DNA from: Akanthomyces muscarius
Taxonomy: Eukaryota > Ascomycota > Sordariomycetes > Hypocreales > Cordycipitaceae
DNA: 64,000 bases
Assembly (NCBI RefSeq): GCF_028009165.1
Contig: NC_079243.1
Location: 5,022,001-5,086,000 of the forward strand
Direction: 5' to 3'
Shown here: positions 60,942-64,000 of the stretch, one piece after another
How positions within the stretch are numbered: position 1 is the stretch's first letter
How the letters are laid out: the number at the start of each line of letters is the position of its first letter
The notes under the pieces: model-generated
Seen by the model: the letters and a program-made list of their open reading frames with translations, nothing else
Told to the model about the DNA's origin: nothing
The model's database searches: none
Position numbers and translations under genes: made by a program

Positions 60942-63775
60942 CTACCAACTTCCTGCAGGTGGCCCGATAAACGTGCCATCTGTAGGGGGGATCCTGGTCC
61001 GTGCCATTCTTGTCGCGTCAATGGTCTCGTCAACGACAGTGACTCCCCACCAAGATGGAAAAGACTTGGCCGACAGTCCAAGGCCCAAGGCAAACAATAC
61101 GATGCAGATTGCATTGCCGACGTCGAGGGCACCAGCCAGGACGTAGGTGTAGCGGGACCACCAGCCCTTGTACTTTCTCATGATGTAGATGTTGAACAGG
61201 CAACCGACAACAAGCCAGTTGGACAGGTTCCAGAGCGTAGCAGGAGGAATCATACCACCAATGCTGAAGATCGCAGGGAAGTAGACGTAGCGCTGGTAGT
61301 ATGCGTTAGCTCATGCTGGGTGATTTCAAAGTTGTTCGCGGGGAACTTACGGCGATGCTGCGCGGGTATCTTCTGGCAATAAGCCAGTGGGCGACTGTGC
61401 AGACAAATCCAACCAGCCAGAACCAGTTAATCCATGAGAACAGAGCTCCGGGACCAAACATTCGCTTGGGACCAACAACTCCCCAGATAACACTGGCGTT
61501 GTAGAAAGTACGAGCACCCGGACAGGTGAAACCTTGCTTTTGATCATCGGAGCAGAACTCGGGGATGTTGCCCAGAAGGAAATTGAAAGTTGCGACTTGG
61601 ACAAGCGACAGCCAAACAACAGCGAAGAACTGGGCACGGAACATGGATCTGGGAGGGATTTTCATCTGGAGCAAGTTAGTGGGCTATTTCAACGCAGAAA
61701 CATTCACATGGGGGAGTGGAGCTCCTACATAGTGTCCGACCTTCATATCCGAGACAAAGGTGAGGCCGTTGGCCATGAGCATGTAACCCCAGCTCTTGAA
61801 CAGCATCATCGCAACAGGTCTGCCAGGTAGCATGTATCCGACAATGAACTCGGTGATGATGTTGAGGCCGGTTTGCTGACTAGTGATGGCTTGGATAATT
61901 CCTAGTGTCATGTGTCAGCCATATATCAACATGGTCAATAGTTCAAAGTGCTACTTACCGACGGGGAGGATCATGACGACACCCATGATGACACAGAGGA
62001 TGAAGCCCCACCATGTCAGTTTGGTGTCCCAAGTAAGAGAAGCGGCCAAGGCGAAGGCAAAGGAAACGACAAAGACAGACAAGAACCACTACGTTGCACC
62101 GTTAGCTGTTGACCTGCAGGTTTGATGGTGCTTGTGGTGTTTACCCATTCAGGGGCCTCAGGATACTTTCTCATGAGCTTCAAATGAACGTCGGGCTCTT
62201 CATACTTGGCATTCCTGGTACGGCGCCAGATGTCCTTTCCGTAGAAGAGAGCAACGTGTACAACGGTAGACATGAGTGCAGCGAAGCCCAAGGCATATGC
62301 CATCGTGAATACTGGGCCAATCAAAAGAGGCGAGTATGCCTCGTATGCCTCGACATTCAAGGTGAGGTCCTTGTTCAGAATCCTCGACGTGTTGTATACT
62401 AAGCCAAAGTGGTCAAAGTTCTTGTTTGCGCTCAACGGGAGATAGCGATAGAACTCTGCACCTCCAAATGCCACGGCGTATCCGCAGACCAGGATGACGA
62501 GCGCACCAAAGAGGGAGTTCCACAAGGCAAAGGAAGGGAACTGCAGAGGATTACCAAAGAAGCCTGCAACGCCACTCCAATCCAGAGTTCCTGGAATGAA
62601 GCCGAGGCCGTTCCTTCCACCAAAGACCTGGCCGAGTCACATCAGCAATTTGGACTCGTGTATGAGACTTGGGACGTCAGTCTTACCTGGTTGACTGCAA
62701 CATTGTTGGGGGCAATCCACGTGGGGAACAGTCCAAGCATTCCGACGAACGGGGCAATGGTGTTAGGAATCCAAGACCAAAGGAAGGTGCCGCCGGCAAC
62801 GATCATAAAGAACTTGTATCGACCCATCGTCCAGCCGTGGACAGGATCTACGGAACCTCTGGAGTGCAGACCGTCCATGACGGAGCAAGTGATGAGAGTC
62901 GCAGGCCACTGTGAATAGAGTAAGCAGGAACTCAGGCTTGTCGTTTGTGCCGACAGACTGGCCTCAAATTTGGCGACCAAAATTGCGGTGGAAGTGGGCT
63001 ACTTACAACCATGGCAGCGGGCCAAATCAAGAAGCGGCGCATGACACCGGCAAGTCCGAAACCCATGGCCTGGGTTGACATGATCAAGAGGATTTGGAAG
63101 CCCCATCCCCAAGCCTGACCGTAGAAAATTTGCTGTGCAATCAAAATGGAAATGGCGTAGCTGATTGTCGTTCCCGCAGCAGCCATCATGGTGATGAGCG
63201 TGTGCTCCTTCTTGTTGAAAGGGCCGGGGTTAAGCTGAGCTCCAAAAATCCTGGCGTTGGGCATGAACTTTGCCCAAGCAGTGCCGAGAGGGTATGCGAT
63301 GAGCTGGACGACAGGACTGGTGATGGAAACTTGGAGGTAGTGCTCATAGAGGAGAACGTTCATGGCGCCAACGATTGTACAGATGAGAAAGCCAATGGAC
63401 CAGGCGCGAATGGTGTCGACATACTGGCTCGCGTCGTCGGTCGGTTTGACCTTGATGCGAGTTAGCTCTTGCGTCGATGCGCAAGCGGTCACGGAAAGCA
63501 CTTACCGAGGAGCGGACTTCCAAGTACGGCGAATCTTCCTCAAGAATGGATACCTCGACGGCGGCCTCCTTTTCAGGGTCTCCAGAGGCAATGGCGCTGT
63601 CGACAGCATCAATCTTCTCGTGGTCCATGAAGGGATCCCATCGATGCTGATCCTTCATGCGTCGAAGGTGGAAATCAGCACGTGAGACATCTTCGCCATG
63701 GCTCTCGGTGCGTTCGACACTGGTAGCGACTTCAGAGACGGTGCTCTTGTTTCTGAATCTGCTGGCGAAGCCCAT
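60942..63775 (-). CDS. OPT-family oligopeptide transporter (PT clade)
   Basis: A proton-coupled small-oligopeptide transporter of the peptide-transporter clade (fungal Opt1/Isp4-like), at the plasma membrane. Eight exons: 63775-63506, 63450-63007, 62908-62687, 62627-62145, 62088-61959, 61901-61708, 61665-61351, 61292-60942; introns 42-98 bp; 802 aa. The hallmark NPGPFNKKEHTLITMM follows FPLGTAWAKFMP-like sequence early in the protein. Other landmarks: APNNVAVNQVFGG across the exon 3/4 junction, KIPPRSMFRAQ, and the tail IGGMIPPATLWNLSNWL-VVGCLFN. A typical acidic N-terminal head (EEDSPYLEVRSS) precedes TM1. The protein ends GTFIGPPAGSW. The model is supported by frame continuity at all seven junctions. 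It belongs to a different OPT subfamily from the gene at 30.9-33.3 kb. Confidence 0.92.
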
Positions 63776-64000
63776 TGTTTCGGGCGTGTGCGCAATCACA
63801 CCTTGTCGTGGATAACAAAAAAAAAATGAAAGTCACAGACAAGAGTATGAGGCTCAGGCAGAAGCTGGGGTGGTGGGAGAGAGCATTTATACAGACTTTT
63901 GATAGACTGTAGAATGGAACTCTTGACAACGCTGTCGTCGCCTCGGTGCCGAAGCCCCTGCTGTGCTTCTATGGGGAAAAGTTACTTTCCTGGGGGCAAA
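63776..64000. other. 5' flank of the OPT gene
   Basis: Contains the TATA element and a run of A/T at 63819-63828. No further feature before the window ends. Confidence 0.5.
63886..63891 (-). promoter_or_regulatory. Probable TATA box of the PT-clade OPT gene
   Basis: TATAAA on the minus strand, about 110 bp upstream of the ATG at 63775. Motif and spacing only. Confidence 0.4.

Overview
This window is nuclear DNA of a filamentous ascomycete (Pezizomycotina, most likely Sordariomycetes/Hypocreales, though the species cannot be fixed from sequence alone). The evidence is short canonical introns (42-147 bp, GTRNGT donors, CTRAC/CTAAC branch sites), fungal-type protein families (hybrid histidine kinase, CSC1-like channel, OPT transporters, mannitol dehydrogenase) and transposon islands with the C-to-T / G-to-A signature of repeat-induced point mutation (RIP).

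Left half (1-35.2 kb) is ordinary, GC-balanced, gene-bearing DNA: a hybrid histidine kinase with one in-frame stop (1.0-4.7 kb); a secreted M28 aminopeptidase (-); an O-methyltransferase (-); a fatty-acid-hydroxylase/sterol-desaturase-type protein (-); an MCT-type MFS transporter (+); two alpha/beta hydrolases (+); a nitrilase (+); a zinc alcohol dehydrogenase (+); a CSC1/OSCA-type stress-gated channel (-); a DapA-family aldolase (-); a 3.8 kb gene-less stretch; a YSL-like OPT transporter (+); and an NADP mannitol dehydrogenase-like SDR (+). The 5-20 kb run of hydrolase, methyltransferase, hydroxylase, transporter and oxidoreductase genes looks like accessory metabolism, but no PKS, NRPS or terpene-synthase backbone is visible.

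Right half (35.5-64 kb) holds two AT-rich, heavily RIPed transposon nests. Nest 1 (35502-44065) is a Ty1/copia LTR retrotransposon with 218-bp LTRs and GAAAG target-site duplications, interrupted by a Fot/pogo-type DNA transposon (about 38379-40235). Nest 2 (49971-59013) is the reciprocal arrangement: a Fot/pogo-type element flanked by TA, interrupted by a Ty3/gypsy retrotransposon (50206-57396, 228-bp LTRs, GCTAG duplications) with a candidate self-priming site. All transposon reading frames are destroyed. Between the nests sits a 5.9 kb island with three conserved cell-biology genes: an Apc13-like anaphase-promoting-complex subunit, a TRAPP subunit Trs31/TRAPPC5, and a BCS1-type AAA ATPase. 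To the right of nest 2 are a calcineurin-like metallophosphoesterase and an eight-exon OPT peptide transporter.

Introns were placed by hand from splice signals, reading frame and family motifs; every spliced model given is a multiple of three. No database search was possible. I see no CRISPR array, tRNA or rRNA gene, and no clearly new defence or biosynthetic system. The strongest unusual signals are the reciprocal transposon nesting, the TIR architecture shared by the two DNA transposons, the polarity of RIP within paired LTRs, the self-priming candidate, and the single stop codon inside the histidine kinase.
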